NCBI RefSeq assembly: GCF_014649755.1
Contig: NZ_BMTQ01000005.1
Span: 434,001-498,000 of the forward strand
DNA length: 64,000 nt
Direction of reading: 5' to 3'
DNA from: Streptomyces litmocidini
Lineage (GTDB): Bacteria > Actinomycetota > Actinomycetes > Streptomycetales > Streptomycetaceae
Of the stretch, positions 9,456 through 17,151 are shown piece by piece. The translations under genes and the position numbers were made by a program. A model generated the notes under the pieces. The model was not told the DNA's origin and did not search any database. It worked only from the letters and a program-made list of their open reading frames with translations. The stretch's first letter is position 1, and each line of letters begins with the position of its first letter.

Positions 9456-9557
9456 CCCGTACGGGACCGCACGCCCGACCCGCACGGGGACCGCACGCCC
9501 GACCCGTACGGGACCGCACGCCCGACCCGCATGAGACCGCGCCCGACCCGTACGGGA
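9454..9557. repeat. Tandem repeat, 23/24-bp unit, about 4.5 copies, at the GntR stop codon
   Basis: The unit GACCCGTACGGGACCGCACG plus CCC repeats from 9454, inside the GntR stop codon, to about 9557. Copies are at 9454-9476, 9477-9500, 9501-9523 and 9524-9544 (degenerate), with a partial fifth copy. Each unit carries the small palindrome CCCGTACGGG or a variant. A terminator hairpin follows directly. Confidence 0.85.
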
Positions 9558-9560
9558 CCC

Positions 9561-9594
9561 GAGCGGAGCCCCGTCGCCCGGCGGGGCTCCGCTC
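9561..9594 (+). terminator. Terminator hairpin after the GntR gene
   Basis: GAGCGGAGCCCC at 9561-9572 pairs perfectly with GGGGCTCCGCTC at 9583-9594 around a 10-base loop. It ends GntR transcription before the aceE promoter region. Confidence 0.8.
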
Positions 9595-9726
9595 ATGTGT
9601 GCGAGCACCTTCTCAGACAGCTCTCCCCACCTGCGGAAACCCTTCGAAAACAAGGCACCGGGTGCCCGTTTTCGCGGCACCCTGTGCCTACTTTCTCGAT
9701 CCGAAGAGGTTTTCTGCTTCAACCCT

Positions 9727-9756
9727 TTGATCGATCATCGATCGCCGGTTTACAGT
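9727..9756 (+). promoter_or_regulatory. Candidate aceE promoter with overlapping palindromic operator
   Basis: TTGATC at 9727-9732 and TACAGT at 9751-9756 are separated by 18 bases and fit a vegetative promoter. Transcription would start near 9763, leaving a leader of about 80 bases. The odd-centred palindrome GATCGATCATCGATC at 9729-9743 covers the -35 box and half of the spacer, a good position for a repressor. The neighbouring GntR protein is the obvious candidate binder. This is inference from position only. Confidence 0.5.
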
Positions 9757-9845
9757 CTTCGGCGGGCCGCCACCCGGCCCTTCGCCCTGTCCTGCCAGAC
9801 AAGGCCCCCTTATCTCCACCCCCATCTGTCCGGAAGGCGGCGATC

Positions 9846-12551
9846 ATGACCGATCCCGTAGGCAAGATTCCGAGCGAGCTCGACCAGCTCCCGGACCGTG
9901 ACACCGAGGAGACCGCCGAGTGGGCGGCCTCCCTGGACGCCGTCACCAAGGCCGCCGGCCCCCACCGGGCCGCCTACCTGATGCGCCGCACCCTCCAGCA
10001 CGCCGAAGGCGCGGGCCTGGCCCTCCCCAAGCTCCTGGAGACCGACTACGTCAACACCATCCCCACCTCCGCCGAGCCCTCGATCACCGAGTTCGGCGGC
10101 GACGAGGAGATGGAGCGGAAGATCACCGCGTGGAACCGCTGGAACGCGGCCGCGATGGTCACCCGCGGCTCCAAGCACGGCGTCGGCGGCCACATCGCCA
10201 CCTTCGCCTCCGCGGCCTGGCTCTACGAGACCGGCTTCAACCACTTCTTCAAGGGCAAGGAAGCCGACGGTTCCGGCGACCAGCTCTACATCCAGGGCCA
10301 CGCCTCCCCCGGCATCTACGCCCGCGCCTTCCTCGACGGGCGTCTGAACGAGGCCCACCTCGACAACTTCCGGCAGGAGTCCGGCGGCAACGGCCTGCCC
10401 TCCTACCCGCACCCGCGCCGCCTCCCCTGGCTGTGGGAGTTCCCCACCGTCTCCATGGGCCTCGGCCCGCTCTCCGCGATCTACCAGGCGCGCTTCAACC
10501 GCTACCTGACCAACCGCTCCATCAAGGACGTCTCCGCCTCGCACGTGTGGGCGTTCCTCGGTGACGGCGAGATGGACGAGCCCGAGTCGACCGCGGCCCT
10601 CGCCCTGGCGGCCCGCGAGGGTCTGGACAACCTGACCTTCGTCATCAACTGCAACCTGCAGCGCCTCGACGGCCCGGTCCGCGCCAACTTCAAGATCGTG
10701 CAGGAGCTGGAGGCCCAGTTCCGCGGCGCCGGCTGGAACGTCGTGAAGTCGCTGTGGGGCAACGCCTGGGACGAGCTGTTCGCGCTCGACACCACCGGCG
10801 CCCTCGTCCGCCGCCTCCGCGAGGTGCCGGACGCGCAGGTCCAGACGTACCAGACCCGCGACGCCGCCTACATCCGCCAGGACTTCTTCGGCAAGGACCC
10901 GGCGCTCGTCGCGATGGCGCAGCTGCTGTCCGACGACAAGATCCTCGAGTGCTTCCACCTCTCCCGCGGCGGTCACGAGCCGCGCAAGGTGTACGCCGCG
11001 TACAAGGCCGCCCTGGAGTTCAAGGGCGCGCCGACGGTCATCCTGGCGCAGACCGTCAAGGGCTTCACCCTGGGTGAGGGCTTCGCGTCGAAGAACGCGA
11101 ACCACCAGATGAAGAAGCTCACGACGGACGAGTTCAAGAACATGCGCGACCTCCTTGAACTGCCCATCTCGGACTCCCAGTTCGTCGACGGGGTCGTGCC
11201 CTACGGCCACCCCGGCGCCGACTCCCCCGAGGTCCGCTACCTCCAGGAGCGCCGCGCGGCCCTCGGCGGCCCCGCCCCGGCCCGCCGCACCCACCCGCTC
11301 GCCCCGCTGCCGGCCCCGGCCGACAAGGCGTTCGCCGCGTTCGACAAGGGCTCCGGCGCGCAGTCGATGGCCACGACGATGGCGTTCGTGCGACTGATCA
11401 AGGACCTGATCCGCGACAAGGAGACCGGCAGGCGCTGGGTCCCGATCGTCCCGGACGAGGCCCGCACCTTCGGCATGGAGTCGCTGTTCCCGTCGCTCGG
11501 CATCTACTCGCCGAAGGGCCAGACGTACGAGCCGGTCGACCGCGACCAGCTGATGTACTACAAGGAGGCCGTCAACGGCCAGATCCTGAACGAGGGCATC
11601 ACCGAGGCCGGCTCGATGGCCGACTTCATCGCCGCGTCCACCGCGTACTCCACGCACGGCGAGGCGATGATCCCCTTCTACATCTTCTACTCGATGTTCG
11701 GCTGGCAGCGGACCGCCGACCAGATGTGGCAGCTCGGCGACCAGCTCGGCCGCGGCTTCCTCGTCGGCGCCACCGCCGGCCGCACCACCCTGACCGGCGA
11801 GGGCCTCCAGCACGCCGACGGCCACTCCCCCGTCATCGCGGCCACCAACCCGGCGGCGCTGACGTACGACCCGGCGTTCGCCTACGAGGTCGCGGTCATC
11901 GTCAAGGAGGGTCTGCGCCGGATGTACGGCGAGGCCGCCGAGGGCGAGGACCAGAACGTCTTCTACTACCTCACGGTCTACAACGAGCCGATGCCGCAGC
12001 CCGCCAAGCCGGCCGGCGTCGACGAGGGCATCGTGAAGGGCCTCTACCGCTTCAACACGGCGGAGTCCGCCGGTCTGGAGCTGCCCGCGAACGCCGCGCG
12101 CATCCAGCTGCTCTCCTCCGGCACGGCCATCCACTGGGCCCTGGAGGCGCAGAAGCTGCTCGCCGCCGAGTGGGGCGTGGCCGCCGACGTGTGGTCCGCC
12201 ACCTCCTGGACCGAGCTGCGCCGCGACGCGCTGGAGGCCGACGCGGCCCTCCTGCGCGGCGAGGAGCGGACGCCGTACATCCGCGAGGCCCTGGAGGGCG
12301 TCGACTCCCCGGTCCTCGCGGTCTCCGACTACATGCGCCAGGTCCCGGACCAGATCGCGCAGTGGGTCGAGCAGGACTACACCTCGCTGGGCGCCGACGG
12401 CTTCGGCCTCTCGGACACCCGCGAGGCGGCCCGTCGCCACTTCGGCGTCGACGCCCAGTCGATCGTCGTCGCGGCCCTGGCCCAGCTGGCCCGCCGCGGC
12501 GAGGTCCAGGCGACGGCCGTGAAGGAGGCGCGCGAGCGCTACGGCCTGTAA
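9846..12551 (+). CDS. aceE: Pyruvate dehydrogenase E1 component, homodimeric
   Basis: This is a thiamine diphosphate enzyme that decarboxylates pyruvate and reductively acetylates the lipoyl groups of E2. It has 901 residues, the usual length for the homodimeric AceE type (about 890-920). The ThDP and magnesium motif begins at GDGEMDEPES (about residue 239) and ends at NCNLQRLDGPV. The transketolase-like middle part includes EGITEAGSMADFIAAS. The ATG at 9846 has GGAAGG nine bases upstream. A strong hairpin lies 17 bases after the stop codon. Together with lpdA and sucB upstream it supplies the three catalytic components. It is probably controlled by the GntR regulator immediately upstream. 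Assignment is secure. Confidence 0.97.
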   Translation: MTDPVGKIPSELDQLPDRDTEETAEWAASLDAVTKAAGPHRAAYLMRRTLQHAEGAGLALPKLLETDYVNTIPTSAEPSITEFGGDEEMERKITAWNRWNAAAMVTRGSKHGVGGHIATFASAAWLYETGFNHFFKGKEADGSGDQLYIQGHASPGIYARAFLDGRLNEAHLDNFRQESGGNGLPSYPHPRRLPWLWEFPTVSMGLGPLSAIYQARFNRYLTNRSIKDVSASHVWAFLGDGEMDEPESTAALALAAREGLDNLTFVINCNLQRLDGPVRANFKIVQELEAQFRGAGWNVVKSLWGNAWDELFALDTTGALVRRLREVPDAQVQTYQTRDAAYIRQDFFGKDPALVAMAQLLSDDKILECFHLSRGGHEPRKVYAAYKAALEFKGAPTVILAQTVKGFTLGEGFASKNANHQMKKLTTDEFKNMRDLLELPISDSQFVDGVVPYGHPGADSPEVRYLQERRAALGGPAPARRTHPLAPLPAPADKAFAAFDKGSGAQSMATTMAFVRLIKDLIRDKETGRRWVPIVPDEARTFGMESLFPSLGIYSPKGQTYEPVDRDQLMYYKEAVNGQILNEGITEAGSMADFIAASTAYSTHGEAMIPFYIFYSMFGWQRTADQMWQLGDQLGRGFLVGATAGRTTLTGEGLQHADGHSPVIAATNPAALTYDPAFAYEVAVIVKEGLRRMYGEAAEGEDQNVFYYLTVYNEPMPQPAKPAGVDEGIVKGLYRFNTAESAGLELPANAARIQLLSSGTAIHWALEAQKLLAAEWGVAADVWSATSWTELRRDALEADAALLRGEERTPYIREALEGVDSPVLAVSDYMRQVPDQIAQWVEQDYTSLGADGFGLSDTREAARRHFGVDAQSIVVAALAQLARRGEVQATAVKEARERYGL

Positions 12552-12568
12552 GGGCTCCGGTCCGTCCG

Positions 12569-12606
12569 AGGGGCCGCCTCCGCACGCACATGCGGAGGCG
12601 GCCCCT
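12569..12606 (+). terminator. Terminator hairpin after aceE
   Basis: A perfect 16-bp stem (12569-12584 with 12591-12606) around a 6-base loop lies 17 bases after the aceE stop codon. Confidence 0.85.
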
Positions 12607-12720
12607 CGGCGTGTGCGTACGGGGCGGGCCCTCGGCGCGCGCGTGCGGGGCGGCGTACGGGGCGAACCCTCGGCGCGCGCGTGCGGGGCGGGCCCTCGCG
12701 CTCCCTCGCGCGCGTGCGGG
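12604..12720. repeat. GC-rich direct repeats between aceE and the WYL regulator
   Basis: Variants of CCCTCGGCGCGCGCGTGCGG followed by GGCGG occur three to four times in 117 bases. The best copies start near 12630 and 12668, with degenerate copies on each side. The region has no gene, and its function is unknown. Confidence 0.7.
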
Positions 12721-12753
12721 CCAGTCCCGGCGCGCGTGCGGCACCCTGGGTCC

Positions 12754-13716
12754 ATGCGTGCCGCCCGTCTCATCAAAATGGTCCTGCTGCTCCAGAACCG
12801 GCCGTCCATGACCGCCGCCCAGCTCGCCGCCGAGCTGGAGGTGTCGGAGCGGACCGTGACCCGGGACGCGCTCGCCCTCTCGGAGGCGGGGGTGCCGGTG
12901 TACGCGGCCCGGGGCCGGACCGGCGGGTACCGGCTGGTCGGCGGGTACCGGACCCGGCTGACCGGGCTCGGGCGCGGCGAGGCGGAGGCGCTGTTCCTGT
13001 CCGGACTGCCGGGCGCGCTGCGGGACATGGGCCTCGAGGACGCCGCCTCGGCGGCCCGGTTGAAGGTGTCGGCGGCGCTGCTGCCCTCGCTGCGGGACGC
13101 GCACGAGTCGGCGGCGCGGCGCTTCCACCTGGACGCGCCGGGCTGGTACCAGGAGCCGGAGACGCCGGAGCTGCTGGCGCCGGTGGCGGAGGCGGTCTGG
13201 GACGACCGGTGGGTGTCGGCCCGGTACCGGCGCGGCGACGGCGGCGAGGTGGAACGGGAGCTCCAGCCGTACGGCCTCGTCCTGAAGGCGGGCGTCTGGT
13301 ACGTGTGCGCGCGTGCGGGCTCCTCGTTCCGCACGTACCGGGTGGACCGGTTCACGGCGGTGGCCGTGGGCGAGGAACGGTTCGACCGGGACCCGGAGTT
13401 CGACCTGCCCGTCTTCTGGGAGGAGCGGTCGGCGGAGTTCGCCCGCTCCCTGCTCCGTGCGGAGGTGGTCGTGCGGCTCTCGGAGGCGGGCGCCCGCCGG
13501 CTGCCGTACGTCACGGACCGGGCGGCCGCCGAGGAGGCGCTGGCGGCGGGGACCGCCGAGGGCGGCCTCCTGCGGGTCGTCCTCCGGGTGGAGAGCGAGG
13601 AGGTCGCCTTCGGCCAGCTGCTCGGGCTCGGCCCGGAGGTCGAGGTGCTGGCCCCGGCCGCGCTCCGGGAGCGGTTCGCGGAGGCGGCCCGGGGCCTGGC
13701 GGAGCTCTACCGGTAG
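12754..13716 (+). CDS. YafY-type transcriptional regulator with HTH and WYL domain
   Basis: This is a predicted DNA-binding regulator of 320 residues in the YafY/DeoR-like class. The N-terminal helix-turn-helix (LLLQNRPSMTAAQLAAELEVSERTVTRD, about residues 11-38) is followed by a WYL-type ligand-binding middle part (REL QPYGLVLKAGVWYVCARAG with FRTYRVDRF, about residues 165-205) and a C-terminal WCX-like extension. WYL domains sense nucleic acid or small ligands in many regulators. The start codon has no ribosome site, but CACCCT lies seven bases upstream, which suggests a leaderless transcript. It is convergent with the SDR gene downstream. Its stop codon lies inside the first copy of a 37-bp tandem repeat. 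The target is unknown; no partner gene is adjacent. Confidence 0.85.
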   Translation: MRAARLIKMVLLLQNRPSMTAAQLAAELEVSERTVTRDALALSEAGVPVYAARGRTGGYRLVGGYRTRLTGLGRGEAEALFLSGLPGALRDMGLEDAASAARLKVSAALLPSLRDAHESAARRFHLDAPGWYQEPETPELLAPVAEAVWDDRWVSARYRRGDGGEVERELQPYGLVLKAGVWYVCARAGSSFRTYRVDRFTAVAVGEERFDRDPEFDLPVFWEERSAEFARSLLRAEVVVRLSEAGARRLPYVTDRAAAEEALAAGTAEGGLLRVVLRVESEEVAFGQLLGLGPEVEVLAPAALRERFAEAARGLAELYR

Positions 13717-13833
13717 CCGGCGCTCCACCCCGGGGCCGCGGCCTCACCGGTAGCCGGCGCTCCACCCCGGGGCCGCGGCCTCACCGGTAGCCGGCGCTCC
13801 ACCCCGGGGCCGCGGCCTCACCGGTAGTCGGCC
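13710..13833. repeat. 37-bp perfect tandem repeat, 3 copies plus a partial fourth, joining two stop codons
   Basis: Perfect 37-bp copies lie at 13710-13746, 13747-13783 and 13784-13820, and a 13-base partial copy at 13821-13833. The first copy contains the WYL gene stop codon (CCGGTAG). The partial fourth copy encodes the last codons of the convergent SDR gene. The CCGG-rich unit contains the palindrome CCCCGGGG and could act as a bidirectional terminator. Copy number should be variable between strains. Confidence 0.92.
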
Positions 13834-14744
13834 ACGTCCGGCGTCCCGGTCTCGCTCGCGGCGATGAAGCCCCAGGCGTCCGGGCGGGAGCCGTCGGCGT
13901 CGGTGAAGCCGTACTCGACGGCCAGTTGCGCGCTGGAGAGGGACCGCCCGGTCCAGCGGTGCCGGTCGGGGTCGGCGGCGAGGGCGGCGACGGCCCGGCC
14001 GACGTAGGCCGGCGACTCGGAGACGCCGAAGTCGGGGATCTTCTCGGTGGCGTCGCGCCAGTTCTCCTCGGTGACGCCGAAGCCGGCGAGCATCTGCTCC
14101 GACCTGAGCCAGCCGGGGGTGACGACGACGGCGGTGCCGCCGTGCTCCTCCAGTTCCCGGGCGAGGCCGAAGGCCATCCGGATCGGGGCGTTCTTGGCGA
14201 GGTCGTAGTAGAGGTTCTCGCGGAAGTGGGTGCTGTTGTACGCGGCGGTGCCGTCGGTGACCTCGACGACGAGCCCGCCGGGGTGGCGGATGAGCAGTGG
14301 GACCGCGAGGTGCGAGGTGATGGCGTGGGTCCGCACGCCCAGTTCGAGCATGCGGAGGCCGCCGGCGAGGTCGAGTTCCCAGGTCTTCTTGCCGAAGGCG
14401 GGGCCGAGGAGGTGCTCGCCGCCCCAGACGTCGTTGACGAGGACGTCGAGCCGGCCCCGCTCGCGGTCGATCCGGTCGACGAGGGCGCGGACCTGCTCGG
14501 GGTCCAGGTGGTCGGTGGGGACGGCGACGCCCTCGCCGCCGGCGGCCGTCACCAGTTCGGCGGTCTCCTCGATGGTCTCCGTGGCGCGGCCGACCTCGCT
14601 GACCTTGTCGCGGGTGGTGCGGCCGGTGACGTACACGGTGGCGCCGAGGGCGCCGAGCTGGACGGCGATGGCCCGCCCGGCGCCCCGGGTGGCCCCGGCG
14701 ACCAGGCAGATCCGTCCGTGCAGGGGTGTGGTCTCAGTCGTCAT
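13818..14744 (-). CDS. Short-chain dehydrogenase/reductase, SDR family
   Basis: This is an NAD(P)-dependent oxidoreductase of 308 residues. It has the cofactor motif VAGATRGAGRA near residue 15 and the YYDLAK active site (Y-x3-K). A notable deviation is VLVNDVWGGEHLLG where most family members have NNAG; this variant is typical of a distinct SDR group with an acidic residue at that position. It starts at 14744 (MTTETTPLHGRICL). The substrate is unknown. It converges on the WYL gene, and its last codons lie in the degenerate end of the 37-bp repeat. Divergent from it is a DUF4240 gene, about 100 bases away. Confidence 0.82.
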   Translation of the reverse strand: MTTETTPLHGRICLVAGATRGAGRAIAVQLGALGATVYVTGRTTRDKVSEVGRATETIEETAELVTAAGGEGVAVPTDHLDPEQVRALVDRIDRERGRLDVLVNDVWGGEHLLGPAFGKKTWELDLAGGLRMLELGVRTHAITSHLAVPLLIRHPGGLVVEVTDGTAAYNSTHFRENLYYDLAKNAPIRMAFGLARELEEHGGTAVVVTPGWLRSEQMLAGFGVTEENWRDATEKIPDFGVSESPAYVGRAVAALAADPDRHRWTGRSLSSAQLAVEYGFTDADGSRPDAWGFIAASETGTPDVADYR

Positions 14745-14843
14745 GGGCGCCAGCCTGACAGGCAACCACGACACCTTCTGTCGGGTTTTCTTTCGGGCTT
14801 TCCGGGTGCGTCGGACTCCGGGAGCCACGATGCTGGAGCGGTG

Positions 14844-15365
14844 ATGGACGAGACCGAGTTCTGGGAGCTCATCGACGCCACCCGCGAGGAAGCCGAGGGC
14901 GACCCCGAGGAGCAGGCCGACCTGCTCGTGGAGCGGCTGACCCGGCTCGACCCCGACTCGGTGCTCGACTACGCGCGCCATTTCGAGGCCCGCTTCAACC
15001 GCGCGTACCTCTGGGACCTGTGGGGCGCGGCGGCCGTCCTCTTCGACGGGGCGGGCGAGGAGACCTTCGACTCGTTCCGCTGCTGGCTGATCGGCCAGGG
15101 CCGGGAGGTGTACGAGGGGGCCGTGCACGAGCCGGACGCCCTGGCGGAGCTGCTCGGCGACTTCGACGTGGAGATCGACGGGGACGGCGAGGAGATCGGT
15201 TTCGCCGCCGACGAGGCGTACGAGCAGCTGACCGGCGGCGAGACCCCCGACCTGGGCATTCCGATGCCGGGCGGGGAGCCGCTGGGCACCCCCTTCGACC
15301 TGGGGGACGACGAGGTGCTCGCGGCCCGCTTCCCCCGGCTGTGGGAGCGCTTCGGGACGGGGTGA
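14844..15365 (+). CDS. DUF4240 domain protein
   Basis: This is a small acidic cytoplasmic protein of 173 residues that begins MDETEFWELIDATREEA, the characteristic opening of DUF4240 proteins. The middle WGAAAVLFDGAGEETFDSFR and CWLIGQGREVYEGAVHEPDA also fit that family. The domain is found in many Gram-positive and other bacteria, often near polymorphic toxin or WGR-like proteins, but has no assigned biochemical activity. GGAG lies six bases before the ATG. It is convergent with the SDR gene pair downstream, from which it is separated by a bidirectional hairpin. Function unknown. Confidence 0.8.
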   Translation: MDETEFWELIDATREEAEGDPEEQADLLVERLTRLDPDSVLDYARHFEARFNRAYLWDLWGAAAVLFDGAGEETFDSFRCWLIGQGREVYEGAVHEPDALAELLGDFDVEIDGDGEEIGFAADEAYEQLTGGETPDLGIPMPGGEPLGTPFDLGDDEVLAARFPRLWERFGTG

Positions 15366-15368
15366 GAT

Positions 15369-15400
15369 CCGGGGCGCGGACGGAGGGATCCGCGCCCCGG
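15369..15400. terminator. Bidirectional terminator between DUF4240 and SDR genes
   Basis: CCGGGGCGCGGA at 15369-15380 pairs with its complement at 15389-15400 around an 8-base loop. It lies between two convergent stop codons. Confidence 0.8.
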
Positions 15401-15404
15401 GGGT

Positions 15405-16238
15405 TCATCCGAGCTGGAGCCGGGGGTTCTCCCGGCCGAGGATCATGTCCGTGCGCGGCTGGAGCGCCGGGAAGAGCTGCTCGGGCTGCGGGATCGCCCA
15501 GTACCTGCCCTCGGCGACCATGTCGAAGACCCTCGCGGCGTGCTCCTCGGGCGTGAGCCCGTGTTCGTCGGCGAGGTTCTGCAGCTGCTCGTTGAAGGCG
15601 GCGATCTCGGGGGGCGCGGTCTCGCCGGGGCGGGCGGCCTTGAAGATCTCGCTCTTGACCGAGCCGGGCGTCACGACGGACACCTGGATCGGGGCGCCCT
15701 TCATCAGCATCTCGTAGTGCAGCGACTCGGTGAGGGCGAGCGTGCCGAACTTGGTGACGCTGTACGGCGCCATCAGCGGGCTCGGCAGCAGGCCGCCGAT
15801 CGAGGAGACGTTGACCACCCAGGCCTTCTCGCCGCGTTCCAGCATGCGCGGCACGAAGGCCCGGATGCCGTTGACGTATCCGCCGATGTTGACCCGGAGC
15901 ACGGCGTCCCAGCGGTCGGCCGGGATCTCCCAGGAGTAGCCCATGGCCATGATCCCGGCGTTGTTGACGAGCAGGTCGACCGCGCCGAACCGGGTGTACG
16001 CGGTGTCGGCGAGCGACTCGACCGAGGCGGGGTCGGCGACGTCGGTGACGACGGCGGTGACCTCGGCGCCGGTGGCCGACAGTTCGCCGGCGAACTCGGC
16101 GAGCCGCTCGGCGGCGATGTCGGCGAGGACCAGCTTCATGCCGAGTCCGGCGGCGTGCCGGGCGAGACCGGCGCCGATCCCGGAGGAGGCGCCGGTGATG
16201 ACGGCGGTGCGCCCGCCGAAGACCTCGGCGGCGGTCAT
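15405..16238 (-). CDS. Short-chain dehydrogenase/reductase (second gene of SDR pair)
   Basis: This is an NAD(P)-dependent oxidoreductase of 277 residues. The cofactor loop TGASSGIGAGLA is at the N terminus, NNAG is near residue 92, a serine lies in VVNVSSIGG, and the active-site YSVTK is near residue 160, all canonical. The C-terminal tail after residue 240 (YWAIPQPEQLF) is longer than in the minimal family. The start ATG overlaps the stop of the upstream SDR gene as ATGA, so translation is coupled. A TetR regulator is divergently encoded upstream and is probably the local repressor. The substrate is unknown; the pair could oxidise and reduce a shared intermediate such as a lipid or steroid-like compound. 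Confidence 0.88.
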   Translation of the reverse strand: MTAAEVFGGRTAVITGASSGIGAGLARHAAGLGMKLVLADIAAERLAEFAGELSATGAEVTAVVTDVADPASVESLADTAYTRFGAVDLLVNNAGIMAMGYSWEIPADRWDAVLRVNIGGYVNGIRAFVPRMLERGEKAWVVNVSSIGGLLPSPLMAPYSVTKFGTLALTESLHYEMLMKGAPIQVSVVTPGSVKSEIFKAARPGETAPPEIAAFNEQLQNLADEHGLTPEEHAARVFDMVAEGRYWAIPQPEQLFPALQPRTDMILGRENPRLQLG

Positions 16239-17032
16239 CAGAAGTGGGTCCCGCCGTCGATGCGGACCTCGGTGCCGGTGATGAACTTCCCGTCCTCGGA
16301 GGCGAGCATCGCGACGACGCCGGCGACGGTCTCGGGGCCGGCGAAGCCCTGGCCGAGGGCGGGGGCGAGCTTGCCGAAGAGGGACCAGTCGGTGTCCTCG
16401 GGCAGGCCGGGGCCCATGGACTGCCCGGAGGCGCCGGAGCCGTCGGTCATGCCGGAGGAGATGGAGCCGGGCTGGACGGCGGTGAAGCGGATGCCCTGCT
16501 TGGCGTACTCGGAGGCGAGCGCGTGGGTCATGGACTGGATGCCGCCCTTGCTGGCCGCGTAGGCCGCCATGTAGGGGTGGGCGAACATCGCGGAGGTGGA
16601 GGAGAAGTTGACGACGGCGGAGTCGTTGCCCTCCAGGAGCGCCGGGACGGCCTCGCGGATCACGAGGAAGGTGCCGGTGAGGTTGATCCGGATCACCTGC
16701 TCGAAGGATTCCAGGCTCGTCTCGTGGGTGTGCGAGGAGCGCAGGATGCCGGCCGCGTTGACCAGGACGTCCAGGCCGCCGAGCGCCTCGACGGCGGTGG
16801 CGACGCCGGCCCGTACGGAGGCCTCGTCGGCGATGTTCACGACGACGGTGGTGAGGCGGTCGGCGGCGTCTCCGGCCTTGGCGACGGTGTCCTTGAGGCC
16901 GTCCTCGCTGATGTCGGCGGCGACGACCCGGCCGCCCTCGGCGAGCATGCGCAGGACGGTGGCCTGGCCGATGCCGGAGCCGCCGCCGGTGATGAGGGCG
17001 CGGCGTCCTTCGTAACGGGTCAGCTGGTTCAT
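16238..17032 (-). CDS. Short-chain dehydrogenase/reductase (first gene of SDR pair)
   Basis: This is an NAD(P)-dependent oxidoreductase of 264 residues with the classical FabG-like layout: TGGGSGIGQAT cofactor loop, NAAG near residue 88, VVNFSSTSA and the YAASKGG active site, ending in the usual ITGTEVRIDGG. It starts at 17032 (MNQLTRYEGRRAL). It leads a two-gene unit whose genes overlap by four bases. The upstream region, shared with the divergent TetR gene, holds inverted repeats built from GCCAC and GTGGC half-sites. The substrate cannot be read from sequence. Confidence 0.9.
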   Translation of the reverse strand: MNQLTRYEGRRALITGGGSGIGQATVLRMLAEGGRVVAADISEDGLKDTVAKAGDAADRLTTVVVNIADEASVRAGVATAVEALGGLDVLVNAAGILRSSHTHETSLESFEQVIRINLTGTFLVIREAVPALLEGNDSAVVNFSSTSAMFAHPYMAAYAASKGGIQSMTHALASEYAKQGIRFTAVQPGSISSGMTDGSGASGQSMGPGLPEDTDWSLFGKLAPALGQGFAGPETVAGVVAMLASEDGKFITGTEVRIDGGTHF

Positions 17033-17071
17033 GGCGGCAACCTCTCGATGTCAAGCTTTCCGGGGAATGCC

Positions 17072-17104
17072 GCCACCGTACGCCGAGGTGGCACGTTTTG
17101 CCAC
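17072..17104. promoter_or_regulatory. Candidate TetR operator (GTGGCA/TGCCAC half-sites)
   Basis: GTGGCA at 17088-17093 and TGCCAC at 17099-17104 form an inverted repeat with a 5-base spacer. A further GCCACC at 17072-17077 pairs with GGTGGC at 17087-17092. The sites lie between the divergent SDR operon and the TetR gene, the expected place for an autoregulated TetR operator. Confidence 0.55.
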
Positions 17105-17151
17105 ACCTGCACGTCATGCATCTTCGGGGGGCGCAGGCGTACGCTTCGTGG

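Noticed and set aside
9810..13514. A long minus-strand frame antisense to aceE and the WYL gene
   Set aside because: No family similarity, and it is the reverse complement of clearly coding sequence.
13710..13833. CRISPR array
   Set aside because: The 37-bp copies are perfect and directly adjacent with no spacers, and no cas genes are present.
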